Shown piece after piece: positions 29,033 to 37,674 of a stretch of DNA of 64,000 nt. Origin of the DNA: Terrabacter sp. Root85 (GTDB lineage: Bacteria > Actinomycetota > Actinomycetes > Actinomycetales > Dermatophilaceae); the NCBI RefSeq assembly GCF_001429185.1, contig NZ_LMIW01000008.1, positions 882,877 through 946,876 on the forward strand, in the 5' to 3' direction. The notes beneath the pieces were generated by a model. The model did no database searches and was not told the DNA's origin. It worked only from the letters and a program-made list of their open reading frames with translations. The translations under genes were made by a program, and so were the position numbers. Every line of letters begins with the position of its first letter. Position 1 is the stretch's first letter.

Positions 29033-29854
29033 TCAGTGGGCCGTCCAGCCGCCGTCCATCGAGAACGACGTGCCGCTCATCGAGCCCGATGCCGGTCCGC
29101 ACAGGAAGAGCGTGAGCGCCGCGACCTCGTCGGGCTCGACGAGGCGCTTGACCGCGACGGGCGCCAGCATGACCTTCTCGACGACCTCGGACTCGGGGAT
29201 GCCGTGGGTGCGCGCCTGGTCGGCGATCTGCCTCTCCACCAAGGGCGTCCGCACGTAGGCGGGGTTGATGCACGTCGAGGTGACGCCGTGCGGGGCCCCC
29301 TCGAGCGCGACGACCTTCGAGAGTCCTTCGAGCCCGTGCTTGGCGGTGACGTAGGCCGACTTGAAGGCGCTGGCACGCAGGCCGTGGACACTGGAGATGT
29401 TGACGACGCGACCCCACCCGCGGTCGTACATGTGCGGGAGGCTCTGCCGGATCAGCCGGAACGGCGAGGTGAGCATGAGGTCGAGGATGAAGTCGAAGCG
29501 GTCGAGCGGGAAGTCCTCGATGGGGCTCACGTGCTGGATGCCGGCGTTGTTGACGAGGATGTCGACCTCTGTGGGCAGGTCGGCCAAGGCATCGAGGTCG
29601 GCGAGGTCCGCCGTGATCGTGGCGACGCCCGAGTTCTCGGCCAGAGCTACGAGGCCCTCCTCGTCCCGATCGACGGCGTGCACCTTGGCGCCGGCGGTCG
29701 CGAGGGCCCGCGCGACACTTGCCCCGATGCCGCTCGCAGCGCCGGTGACGAGCGCCGTGCGCCCGGTGAGGTCGATGGGGTCGTTGACCGCCAGGGAGCC
29801 GCGCTGCTGGCGGTCCGGGGCGTCGTCGCGTGCGTCGGTGCGGGCGTCGGCCAT
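29033..29854 (-). CDS. 3-hydroxybutyrate dehydrogenase (SDR family)
   Basis: Short-chain dehydrogenase, 273 aa, predicted to oxidise 3-hydroxybutyrate to acetoacetate with NAD+. It has the cofactor motif TGAASGIG, NNAG, the catalytic Tyr168 and Lys172 in 'YVTAKHG', and 'CINPAYVRTPLVERQIADQA', a stretch characteristic of BdhA. The C-terminus 'SGTSFSMDGGWTAH' also matches that subfamily. The first 24 residues are polar and may be non-native; a start nearer 'NDPIDLTGRTALV' is possible. It is first in a pair with a PucR-type regulator and divergent from a carboxylesterase across a 190-bp region. Confidence 0.87.
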   Translation of the reverse strand: MADARTDARDDAPDRQQRGSLAVNDPIDLTGRTALVTGAASGIGASVARALATAGAKVHAVDRDEEGLVALAENSGVATITADLADLDALADLPTEVDILVNNAGIQHVSPIEDFPLDRFDFILDLMLTSPFRLIRQSLPHMYDRGWGRVVNISSVHGLRASAFKSAYVTAKHGLEGLSKVVALEGAPHGVTSTCINPAYVRTPLVERQIADQARTHGIPESEVVEKVMLAPVAVKRLVEPDEVAALTLFLCGPASGSMSGTSFSMDGGWTAH

Positions 29855-30044
29855 GCGGGAAGACTAGGTAGGCGATCCGGAGCCACCTGTGTGGTGACCT
29901 GACACAAAACCCGGCAACCCATGTGGGTCCCGCTCACCTTCGGTCACCGCGTGCGAAAGGGTCCCGGCGGCGGTCGCGGACCTGCCGCCGCACCGGGACC
30001 TTCGCCTCTGGCCCGCGCCGCGTCGTCCGCTCGACGATGAAGGG

Positions 30045-31619
30045 GTGGAGACCGTCGTGAGGACGAGATGTGGGACGGTGCAGGGCTTCGTGCACGAGGG
30101 GGTGCACACGTTCCTCGGCATCCCCTATGCCGCACCACCCGTCGGAGCCGCTCGGCTCCGGCCACCCCGGCCACCGGACCCGTGGCAGGGCGTCCGCGAC
30201 GCGACGAGGCCGGGTGCCGAGCCGCCTCAGGTGGCGCCACCGTCGTCCGGTGGGCCGCCGGCCGGAGCGGGGGAGAGCTGGGACGACGTCACCGGCGCCT
30301 TCGAGCAGGTGCGACGCGCTGCCCCGTCCTCGGACTACCTCAACCTCAACATCTGGACGCCCGAGCCCGGTCCGGGCGGTCGGCCGGTGATGGTCTGGAT
30401 CCAGGGCGGCATGTTCGAGCTCAGCTCGACGGCGGCGTACGACGGACGACAGTTCGCACGTGACGGGGTCGTGTGCGTCGTTATCAACTGGCGCCCCGGC
30501 GCAGAGGGCTTCCTGTACCTCGACGACGGCATCGCCGACCTCGGTCTGCTCGACCAGGTCGCAGCCCTGGCCTGGGTGCGCGACAACATCGCGGAGTTCG
30601 GCGGCGACCCGGGCCGCGTGACCGTCTTCGGGGAGTCGGCCGGGGCGATGAGCATCGGCTGCCTGCTGGCGATGCCGGAGGCCGCGGGACTCTTCCGCCG
30701 AGCCGTGCTGCAGAGCGGTGCCGCGCACCACGTGAGCGAGCCAGAGCACGCCCTGAGCATCGCCCACGACCTCGCCCACCGCCTCGGCGTCCCGCCGACG
30801 CGCGAGGCCATCGCAGGCACCGGGGTCGCGCGGCTGCTGACGGCCCAGGCCGACCTGAAGCGTGACCTGCTCGCCGACCCGGACCCGGAGCGCTGGGGCC
30901 CAGCGGTGGTGACGAGCACGATGCCCTGGCAGCCCGTCGTCGACGGGTCGGTGCTTCCGGGGCGACCGATCGACCGGATCGCCGCGGGCTCGGCCGCCGA
31001 CGTCGACGTCCTCATCGGCACCAACACCGAGGACTGGCGGCTGTGGCTCATGGTGAGTGGAGCGTTCGCCGGGATCACCGACGACATCCTGTGCGGGCCG
31101 GTCAGCACCCATGGCCACCAGTGTCTCGAGGCCTACGGCCTCGACCCGCAGGTCGCGCTGCACGCCTACCGGGCGCACTACCCGCGAGCCGTTCCCGGTG
31201 ACCTGCTGGCTGCGGTGCAGACGGACTGGTGGATGCGGATCCCCGCCATCAGACTCGCCGAGGCGCACGCGTACGCCCGCTCACCCGCGCCTTCCCCGGG
31301 AGCTCAGGCCGGGACCTACATGTACGAGTTCGCCTGGGGTGCGCCGGGACTCGGCGCGGTGCACGCCCTCGAGGTACCCTTCGTCTTCGACACGGCGAGG
31401 GGCGACACGCCACTCTTCGGGCCGTTGCTCGGAGCGGACCCGCCCCAGGAGCTGGCGCGGACGATGCACTCCGCCTGGGTGGCCTTCGCGTCGACCGGGG
31501 ACCCGGGTTGGGCGGCATACGACACGGACCACCGCAGGACGATGCGCTTCGACACCCCCAGCGCTGTGGTCGACGACCCTCGTGTCTGGGAGCGGGCGTT
31601 CTGGGAGGGCCTGCGGTGA
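30045..31619 (+). CDS. Carboxylesterase, type B family
   Basis: A 524-aa type-B carboxylesterase/lipase. The nucleophile elbow is 'FGESAGAM' with Ser198. The N-terminal signature 'TFLGIPYAAPPVGAARL' and 'DYLNLNIWTP' are typical. The oxyanion-hole motif, usually HGG, reads QGG here ('WIQGGMF'), which may change activity. Acid and His residues should lie around 'GTNTEDW' and the C-terminal 'VHALEVPFVF'. It has no signal peptide, so it is cytoplasmic, unlike many relatives. Its stop overlaps (GTGA) the start of an E2-type acyltransferase gene, an unusual partner. Confidence 0.9.
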   Translation: METVVRTRCGTVQGFVHEGVHTFLGIPYAAPPVGAARLRPPRPPDPWQGVRDATRPGAEPPQVAPPSSGGPPAGAGESWDDVTGAFEQVRRAAPSSDYLNLNIWTPEPGPGGRPVMVWIQGGMFELSSTAAYDGRQFARDGVVCVVINWRPGAEGFLYLDDGIADLGLLDQVAALAWVRDNIAEFGGDPGRVTVFGESAGAMSIGCLLAMPEAAGLFRRAVLQSGAAHHVSEPEHALSIAHDLAHRLGVPPTREAIAGTGVARLLTAQADLKRDLLADPDPERWGPAVVTSTMPWQPVVDGSVLPGRPIDRIAAGSAADVDVLIGTNTEDWRLWLMVSGAFAGITDDILCGPVSTHGHQCLEAYGLDPQVALHAYRAHYPRAVPGDLLAAVQTDWWMRIPAIRLAEAHAYARSPAPSPGAQAGTYMYEFAWGAPGLGAVHALEVPFVFDTARGDTPLFGPLLGADPPQELARTMHSAWVAFASTGDPGWAAYDTDHRRTMRFDTPSAVVDDPRVWERAFWEGLR

Positions 31620-32449
31620 GCGGGGACCACACCCTTCCAGTGGGCTATGTCGTCCGTCGGATGCCGACGGGACGCCAGCCCGTCCTCGACCGGCTTGCCG
31701 GGGCGAGCCGTCGGTTCCAGGTGCACGCGCTCGTCGAGCTCGACGTCACGACGGCCGCGGAGCGGATGCGGGCGGATCCGGAGGAAGGCGTCTCGTGGAC
31801 CGGGTTCGTCATCGCCTCGGTCGCGCGGGCCGTGTCGTTGCACCCGGAGCTGAACGCCCGCCGGGCCGGTGGTCGGCTGGTCTGCTTCGACCGCGTCGAC
31901 ATCGGTGCCACGGTCGAGCGCGGCACACCCGACCGCCCTGCCCTCGATGTCGTCGTCGTCCCGGGAGCAGACCGGCTCACGTGCGCCGAGATCTCGGCGC
32001 TGCTCCACGAGGCCAAGGTCGGGCAGGCTCCGCCGCACGAGGTCACCCGCCCGATGGGCGCGATGCTGCGACTGCCGGGACCACTACGACGGGCGGCCAT
32101 CCGCGCCGCAGGCGCTCGACCCGGAGTCTCGGCGCGCTTCGGTCCTGCGATCGGCGTGACGTCCTTGGGCATGTTCGCACACACCTGGGGCTGGGCGATC
32201 CCACTGGCCCCGCTGACCGTGATCGTCACCGTGGGCAGCGTCACCGATCGACCCACGGTGGAGTCGGCGGCCGTCGTCGCGAGGCCGCGACTGCCCCTCA
32301 CGCTGACCTTCGACCACGCCGTCGTGGACGGAGCACCGGCGGCCCGCTTCGTCGACACGCTCCGCGAGCTCGTCGAGACGGCAGCCGCCCTCGATGACGG
32401 CGCTCGCCGAACCGCTGCCGCTCCACGGCCGGCGCGCGACACGGCCTGA
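31616..32449 (+). CDS. Stand-alone 2-oxoacid dehydrogenase E2-type acyltransferase domain protein
   Basis: 277 aa resembling only the catalytic domain of dihydrolipoyl acyltransferase (E2) or the related chloramphenicol-acetyltransferase fold. The catalytic motif HxxxDG is present as 'DHAVVDG' (His234, Asp238), preceded by 'LPLTLTF'. There is no lipoyl domain and no E1/E3-binding domain, so it cannot act as a normal E2. Start GTG 31616 overlaps the esterase stop by 4 nt. It probably transfers an acyl group from CoA to an unknown acceptor, perhaps linked to the esterase. Similar stand-alone proteins exist in actinobacteria without assigned function. Confidence 0.8.
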   Translation: MSGDHTLPVGYVVRRMPTGRQPVLDRLAGASRRFQVHALVELDVTTAAERMRADPEEGVSWTGFVIASVARAVSLHPELNARRAGGRLVCFDRVDIGATVERGTPDRPALDVVVVPGADRLTCAEISALLHEAKVGQAPPHEVTRPMGAMLRLPGPLRRAAIRAAGARPGVSARFGPAIGVTSLGMFAHTWGWAIPLAPLTVIVTVGSVTDRPTVESAAVVARPRLPLTLTFDHAVVDGAPAARFVDTLRELVETAAALDDGARRTAAAPRPARDTA

Positions 32450-32474
32450 CGCGGACGATCCCGCGAGGTCCCAC

Positions 32475-34004
32475 TCAGATGTCGCGGAAGACCTCGATCG
32501 TCGCGCCGAGGGCGTTGAGGCGCTCGGCGAGGTCCTCGTAGCCGCGGTTGATGACGTAGACGTTGCGCAGCACCGACGTGCCGGGCGCGGCAAGCATGGC
32601 GAGCAGCACGACGACCCCGGGACGCAGCGCCGGCGGACACACGACCTCGGCCGCACGCCAGCGGGTCGGCCCCTCGACGATGACACGGTGCGGGTCGAGC
32701 AGCTGCACCTTGGCCCCGACCTTCGTCAGCTCGGTGAGGTAGATCGCGCGGTTCTCGTAGACCCAGTCGTGGATCATCGTGCTGCCCTCGGCGACCGCGC
32801 CGATGAGGGCGAAGAACGGCAGGTTGTCGATGTTGAGGCCCGGGAACGGCATCGGGTGGATCTTGTCGATCGGGGCGTGGAGCGGACCGGGGATGGTCGT
32901 GAGGTCGACGAGGCGGGTCTTGCCGTTGGCCGACGTGTACTCCGGCGTGAGGTCGTACTTCATCCCCATGCCGTCGAGCGTCGCGAGCTCGATCTCGATG
33001 AACTCGATCGGCACGCGTCGGATCGTGATGGCGCTGTCGGTGACGACAGCGGCGGCGATGAGGCTCATGGCCTCGATGGGGTCCTCGCTGGGGGCGTACT
33101 CGACGTCCACGTCGATCTGGGCCACACCGTGGACCGTCAGCGTCGTGGTCCCGATCCCGTCGATCCGGACCCCGAGCTTCTCGAGGAAGAAGCACAGGTC
33201 CTGGACCATGTAGTTGGGGCTCGCGTTGCGGATGATGGTGGTGCCGGCGTGGCGGGCCGCGGCCATGAGGACGTTCTCGGTGACGGTGTCGCCGCGCTCG
33301 GTGAGCACGATCGCTCGATCCGGGCCGACGGAGCGGTCGGAGCGCGCCTCGTAGAAGCCGTGGGTCGCGGTGACCTCGAGACCGAAGGACCGCAACGCCG
33401 CCATGTGGGGCTCGACGGTGCGGGTACCGAGGTCGCAGCCACCGGCGTACGGCAGCTGGAAGGCCTCGTGCTCGTGGAGCAGGGGGCCGAGGAACATGAT
33501 CACGGTGCGCGTGCGACGGGCGGCCGCGACATCGATGTCGTCGAGGTTGAGCACGGTCGGCGGGATGATCTCGAGGTCGCTGCTGTCGGGCAGCCAGCGC
33601 GTCTTGACGCCGATCGAGGCGAGCACCTCGAGGATGCGGTTGACCTCCTCGATGCGGGCCAGGTTGCGCAGCGTGGTGCGACCCCGGTTGAGCAGGGCGG
33701 CGCAGAGCAGCGCCACCGCGGCGTTCTTCGAGGTCTTGACGTCGATGGAGCCGGTGAGCTTCTGGCCGCCGACGATGCGCAGGTGCTGGGGGCCGGAGTG
33801 GCCGAGCGAGACGAACTCGGAGTCGAGCGCGTCACCGATCTTGGCGAGCATGTCGAGGCTGAGGTTCTGCTTGCCCTGCTCGATGCGCGTGACGGCGCCC
33901 TGGGAGGTCCCGAGGAGCTCCGCGAGGTCCGACTGGGTCAACCCCTTGTGGCGTCGCGCGTCGCGGATGAGTCCGCCGATCCGGGTCAGGTAGGTCTGAG
34001 GCAC
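32475..34004 (-). CDS. Helix-turn-helix domain fused to MurA-like enolpyruvyl transferase
   Basis: A 509-aa fusion. Residues 5-65 form an XRE/Cro-type helix-turn-helix ('RRHKGLTQSDLAELLGTSQG', 'VTRIEQGK'). Residues about 75-505 form an EPSP-synthase-like fold of the UDP-GlcNAc 1-carboxyvinyltransferase (MurA) type. MurA key residues can be placed: Lys93-Asn94 ('KTSKNAAV'), the loop Cys190 ('GGCDLGTRTVEPH'), Asp393 ('GLNIDN') and Arg487 ('NRGYE'), so it may still be catalytic. It could be a secondary MurA or a sensor of cell-wall precursors. The GTG start lacks a clear ribosome site. A perfect 18-bp palindrome lies 11 bp upstream and may be its own operator. Confidence 0.87.
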   Translation of the reverse strand: MPQTYLTRIGGLIRDARRHKGLTQSDLAELLGTSQGAVTRIEQGKQNLSLDMLAKIGDALDSEFVSLGHSGPQHLRIVGGQKLTGSIDVKTSKNAAVALLCAALLNRGRTTLRNLARIEEVNRILEVLASIGVKTRWLPDSSDLEIIPPTVLNLDDIDVAAARRTRTVIMFLGPLLHEHEAFQLPYAGGCDLGTRTVEPHMAALRSFGLEVTATHGFYEARSDRSVGPDRAIVLTERGDTVTENVLMAAARHAGTTIIRNASPNYMVQDLCFFLEKLGVRIDGIGTTTLTVHGVAQIDVDVEYAPSEDPIEAMSLIAAAVVTDSAITIRRVPIEFIEIELATLDGMGMKYDLTPEYTSANGKTRLVDLTTIPGPLHAPIDKIHPMPFPGLNIDNLPFFALIGAVAEGSTMIHDWVYENRAIYLTELTKVGAKVQLLDPHRVIVEGPTRWRAAEVVCPPALRPGVVVLLAMLAAPGTSVLRNVYVINRGYEDLAERLNALGATIEVFRDI

Positions 34005-34015
34005 GTCGAAGAGGC

Positions 34016-34033
34016 TAACTCATATATGAGTTA
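34016..34033 (-). promoter_or_regulatory. 18-bp palindrome upstream of the HTH-MurA fusion gene
   Basis: TAACTCATATATGAGTTA is a perfect palindrome in an otherwise GC-rich region, 11 bp before the GTG at 34004. Its AT-rich centre could also serve as the -10 box (CATATA/TATATG). The encoded protein begins with a DNA-binding domain of the XRE type, whose operators are usually palindromes of this size, so autoregulation is the simplest reading. Confidence 0.6.
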
Positions 34034-34053
34034 CGGCAAATCCGCCGCACGGC

Positions 34054-34095
34054 CGGAGGCCACGGACCGGGACGTCCCGGGGTCCGTGGCCTCCG
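34054..34095 (-). terminator. Strong hairpin downstream of fadB
   Basis: A 15-bp perfect stem (34054-34068 with 34081-34095) encloses a 12-nt loop that itself contains GGGACGTCCC. It begins 30 bp after the end of the fadB gene on the minus strand and before the HTH-MurA promoter, so it separates the two transcription units. Confidence 0.7.
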
Positions 34096-34125
34096 AACAG
34101 CGATGGCGTATGCCGTGTGGCTGGG

Positions 34126-36258
34126 TCAGCCGCGTGCGTTGGCGACGCCGACGGGGAGGAAGCGCGAGCCCGTGACGGCCTCGGCCACGCCGGTCCGGTC
34201 GAGGAGCGGGGTGATGCCGCCGTTCCAGAACTGGAAGCCGGCGCCGCTGATCATCGCGAGGTCGATGTCCATCGGCGCCTGTGCGACACCCTCGTCGAGC
34301 ATCCGTCGTGCCTCGTCGGCCAGGACCGTGAGGACACGCTGCCGCACCTGGGCGAGGTCGAGCACGACCGGCTCGGCCGGCTTCTCGATGAGCTCGGCGA
34401 CCTCGGGGTCGAGCACCGGACGGCCCGAGCTGAGGTCGTAGAAGCCGCGCTTGCCGGCCGCGACGATCCGCTGGAGCGTCGGCGAGGCGTAGAAGCGGTC
34501 CGGGAAGGCCCGGACGAGCGTCTCGCCGTTGTGCAACGCGATGGCCGGCCCGACGAGCCCGATAAGGACGAAGGGCGGCATCGGCGCCAGACCGGCGAAG
34601 GCGCGGTCGACGACCTCGATCGGCGTGCCCTCGTCGAGGATCTTCGCGGCCTCGCCCATGAAGCGGCCAAGGAGTCGGTTGACGATGAACGACGGCCGGT
34701 CCGCGGCGCGGATGCACGTCTTCTTCAGCGCCTTCCCGACGGCGAAAGCCGTTGCGAGAGTGGGGTCGTCGGTTTGCTCGCCCGGGATGATCTCGAGCAG
34801 CGGCATGACGGCCACCGGGTTGAAGAAGTGGAAGCCGACGACGCGCTCCGGGTGCTCGAGCGCCGATGCCATCTCGGCGATCGACAGGCTCGACGTGTTG
34901 GTCGCGAGCACGCACTCGGCCGACACGACGGCCTCCACCTCGGCGAAGACCTGCTGCTTGACCGACATCTCCTCGAAGACGGCCTCGATGACGAAGTCGG
35001 CATCGGCGAAGCCGTCCTTGCTCGTCGACCCGGTCACGAGGGCCTTGTAGCGGTTCAGCTTGTCGGCGTTGAGGCGTCCCTTGCCCGCGAGCTTGTCCAG
35101 CTCGGCGTGGACGTAGCCGACGCCCTTGGCGGCGCGGTCGTCGTCGATGTCGGTGAGAACGACGGGCACCTGGAGGCGCTGGATGAAGAGCAGCGCGAGC
35201 TGGCTCGCCATGAGCCCGGCGCCGACGATGCCCACCTTCGTGACCTTGCGGGCGAGCTGCTTGTCGGGAGCGCCAGCAGGCCGCTTGGCGCGCTTCTGCA
35301 CGAGGTCGAAGGCGTAGAGGCCGGCACGGAGCTCGTCGCTCATGAGCAGGTCGGCGAGCACCTCGTCCTCGGCGGCGAAGCCCTCCTCGCGGGTCGCCGT
35401 GCGAGCCGCCGCGAGCAGGTCGAGGGCGGCATACGGGCTCCTGGCCTGTCGGCCGGTCTTGACGTCGGCGAGGCCCTTGGCCCTGGCGATGGCGGCATTC
35501 CACACCGTCTCGTCGCGGTCGACCTCGGGACGCACGACGGTGACCTCACCGGAGAGGACGCGGGCGGCCCAGGCGATCGACTCCTCGAGGAAGTCGGCCG
35601 GCTCGAAGAGCGCGTCGGCCATGCCGAGCCGGTACGCGTCGACTCCCTTGAGCATGCGGTTCTGGCTCAGCGGGTTGTCGATGACGACGGTGATGGCCTT
35701 CTCGACACCGATGAGGTTGGGCAGCATCCAGCAGCCGCCCCAGCCGGGGACGAGGCCGAGGAAGACCTCGGGGAGCGCGACGGCGGGCACTCCGGCGCTC
35801 ATCGTCCGGTAGGTCGCCGACAGCGCCAGCTCGACGCCACCGCCCATGGCCGCGCCGTTGACGAACGCGAACGTCGGGACCGGCAGGTCGGAGAAGGCGG
35901 CGTATGCCGCGTGGCCGGCCCGGGCGATCTCGAGCGCCTGGTCGCGCGACCCGATGAACGGCACGCCGGTGAGGTCGGCGCCGACGGCGAAGATGAACGG
36001 CTTGCCGGTGACGGCCACGGCGACGATCTCGCCCGCCTCGGCGCGCTCGCGCAGGCGCTCGACCGTGGCGGCGAGGCCGGCGATCGACTGCGGGCCGAAC
36101 GTGTTGGGCTTGGTGTGGTCGAAGCCGTTGTCGAGGGTGACGAGCGCCAGGGTCCCGGCGCCGCCCGGGAGGGCGACGTCGTGCACCGGGGTGCGGGTGA
36201 CGACCTCGGACGCGAAGTCGGCTGCGGCCGTGGGCTTGTCGGTCGTGGTGGCGCTCAC
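34126..36258 (-). CDS. fadB: Fatty-acid oxidation multifunctional protein (enoyl-CoA hydratase / 3-hydroxyacyl-CoA dehydrogenase)
   Basis: Beta-oxidation trifunctional-type alpha subunit, 710 aa. The N-terminal enoyl-CoA hydratase/isomerase domain covers about residues 10-230 ('GADLTGVPF', 'NGAAMGGGVELALSATYR'). The NAD-binding 3-hydroxyacyl-CoA dehydrogenase domain starts near 335 ('KVGIVGAGLMASQLALLF') with 'NTSSLSIAEMA' and 'GFHFFNPVAVMPLLEII'. Two C-terminal dehydrogenase domains follow. It hydrates enoyl-CoA and oxidises the 3-hydroxyacyl-CoA for FadA. The GTG at 36258 overlaps the thiolase stop (4 nt), so fadA-fadB are one operon. A strong hairpin follows. Confidence 0.95.
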   Translation of the reverse strand: MSATTTDKPTAAADFASEVVTRTPVHDVALPGGAGTLALVTLDNGFDHTKPNTFGPQSIAGLAATVERLRERAEAGEIVAVAVTGKPFIFAVGADLTGVPFIGSRDQALEIARAGHAAYAAFSDLPVPTFAFVNGAAMGGGVELALSATYRTMSAGVPAVALPEVFLGLVPGWGGCWMLPNLIGVEKAITVVIDNPLSQNRMLKGVDAYRLGMADALFEPADFLEESIAWAARVLSGEVTVVRPEVDRDETVWNAAIARAKGLADVKTGRQARSPYAALDLLAAARTATREEGFAAEDEVLADLLMSDELRAGLYAFDLVQKRAKRPAGAPDKQLARKVTKVGIVGAGLMASQLALLFIQRLQVPVVLTDIDDDRAAKGVGYVHAELDKLAGKGRLNADKLNRYKALVTGSTSKDGFADADFVIEAVFEEMSVKQQVFAEVEAVVSAECVLATNTSSLSIAEMASALEHPERVVGFHFFNPVAVMPLLEIIPGEQTDDPTLATAFAVGKALKKTCIRAADRPSFIVNRLLGRFMGEAAKILDEGTPIEVVDRAFAGLAPMPPFVLIGLVGPAIALHNGETLVRAFPDRFYASPTLQRIVAAGKRGFYDLSSGRPVLDPEVAELIEKPAEPVVLDLAQVRQRVLTVLADEARRMLDEGVAQAPMDIDLAMISGAGFQFWNGGITPLLDRTGVAEAVTGSRFLPVGVANARG

Positions 36259-37496
36259 TGGGCGATCTCCTCGTCGGTCGTGGTCGTCGTCGAGGACTCG
36301 TAGTCCTCGTGGTGCGGGTTCTCCCAGATGACGGCGCCGCCCATGCCGATGCCGATGCACATCGCGGTCAGGCCGTAGCGGACCTCGGGATGCTCCTCGA
36401 ACTGCCGCGCGAGCTGGGTCATGAGGCGCACGCCGGAGCTCGCCAGCGGATGACCCGTGGCGATGGCGCCGCCGTACTCGTTGACGCGAGGGTCGTCGTC
36501 GGCGATGCCGAAGTGGTCGAGGAAGGCGAGCACCTGGACGGCGAACGCCTCGTTGAGCTCGAAGAGACCGATGTCGCCGATCGTCAGGCCGGCCTTGGCG
36601 AGGGCCTTCTCGGTGGCAGGGACCGGACCGACGCCCATGACCTCGGGCTCGACGCCGACGAACGAGAAGGACACGAGGCGCATCCGGACCGGCAGGCCGA
36701 GCTCGGTGGCGGCCGCCTCGGAGGCGAGGAGGCACGCGGTCGCACCGTCGTTGAGCCCGGCCGCGTTGCCCGCGGTGACGTTGCCGTGCGCGCGGAACGG
36801 CGTCTTGAGCTGGCCGAGGTCCTCGACGGTCGTGCCGGGACGCGGCGGCTCGTCGGCGGTGGCCAGGCCCCAGCCCTGCTCGGCGTGTCGCGTCGCGACG
36901 GTGACGAGGTCGCGCTGGATCTTGCCGTCGGCATACGCCTGGGCGAGCTTGTCCTGGCTGCCCACCGCGAAGGCGTCGGAGCGCTGCTTGGTCAGCTGCG
37001 GGAACCGGTCGTGGAGGTTCTCGGCGGTCTTGCCCATGACGAGTGCGTCGGGGTCGACGATCTTCTCGGACACGATGCGCGGGTTGGGGTCGACGCCCTC
37101 GCCCATGGGGTGGCGGCCCATGTGCTCGACGCCGCCGGCGATGGCGATGTCGTAGGCACCGAAGGCGATCGAGCTCGCGGTGTTCGTCACGGCCGTCATC
37201 GCGCCGGCGCACATCCGGTCGACGGAGTAGCCGGGCGTCGTGTTCGGCAGGCCCGAGAGCAGCGCCGCCGTGCGGCCGAGGGTGAGGCCCTGGTCGCCGA
37301 TCTGGGTGGTCGCGGCGATGGCGACCTCCTCGACCTTGTCCTTGGGCAGGTTGGGGTTGCGGTGCAGCAGCTCCCGGATGCACCGGATGACGAGGTCGTC
37401 GGCGCGGGTCTGGGCGTACATGCCCTTGTCTCCGGCCTTGCCGAACGGCGTCCGGACGCCGTCGACGAAGACGACCTCATTGAGTGCGCGGGGCAC
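36255..37496 (-). CDS. fadA: Acetyl-CoA C-acyltransferase (thiolase)
   Basis: Thiolase, 413 aa, catalysing the last step of beta-oxidation: cleavage of 3-ketoacyl-CoA to acetyl-CoA and a shortened acyl-CoA. The nucleophile Cys is in 'VDRMCAGAM' (about residue 96). The C-terminal active-site motifs are 'NEAFAVQVLAFL', 'GGAIATGHPLASSG' and 'AMCIGIGMGGAVIW' (with the second Cys). GTG start at 37496. It is first gene of the fadA-fadB operon. A 178-bp spacer separates it from the RNase D gene, which is on the same strand upstream, and should hold the promoter. Confidence 0.95.
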   Translation of the reverse strand: MPRALNEVVFVDGVRTPFGKAGDKGMYAQTRADDLVIRCIRELLHRNPNLPKDKVEEVAIAATTQIGDQGLTLGRTAALLSGLPNTTPGYSVDRMCAGAMTAVTNTASSIAFGAYDIAIAGGVEHMGRHPMGEGVDPNPRIVSEKIVDPDALVMGKTAENLHDRFPQLTKQRSDAFAVGSQDKLAQAYADGKIQRDLVTVATRHAEQGWGLATADEPPRPGTTVEDLGQLKTPFRAHGNVTAGNAAGLNDGATACLLASEAAATELGLPVRMRLVSFSFVGVEPEVMGVGPVPATEKALAKAGLTIGDIGLFELNEAFAVQVLAFLDHFGIADDDPRVNEYGGAIATGHPLASSGVRLMTQLARQFEEHPEVRYGLTAMCIGIGMGGAVIWENPHHEDYESSTTTTTDEEIAQ

Positions 37497-37674
37497 GGTG
37501 CCTCCCAGTGGATCGAGGGTGATCGCGATGGATCAGGGGTCGACGGGCCGGCTCGGACACCGGCGTCGGGCCGCGGCAGCGCGCGACCTCCTCGATACTA
37601 CTTCTCGGTAACTTCCCGGCCAACGGGCCTCCGGGTGACCATCCTCACGACGGCCCGGCGAGCGAGGGCACGCC

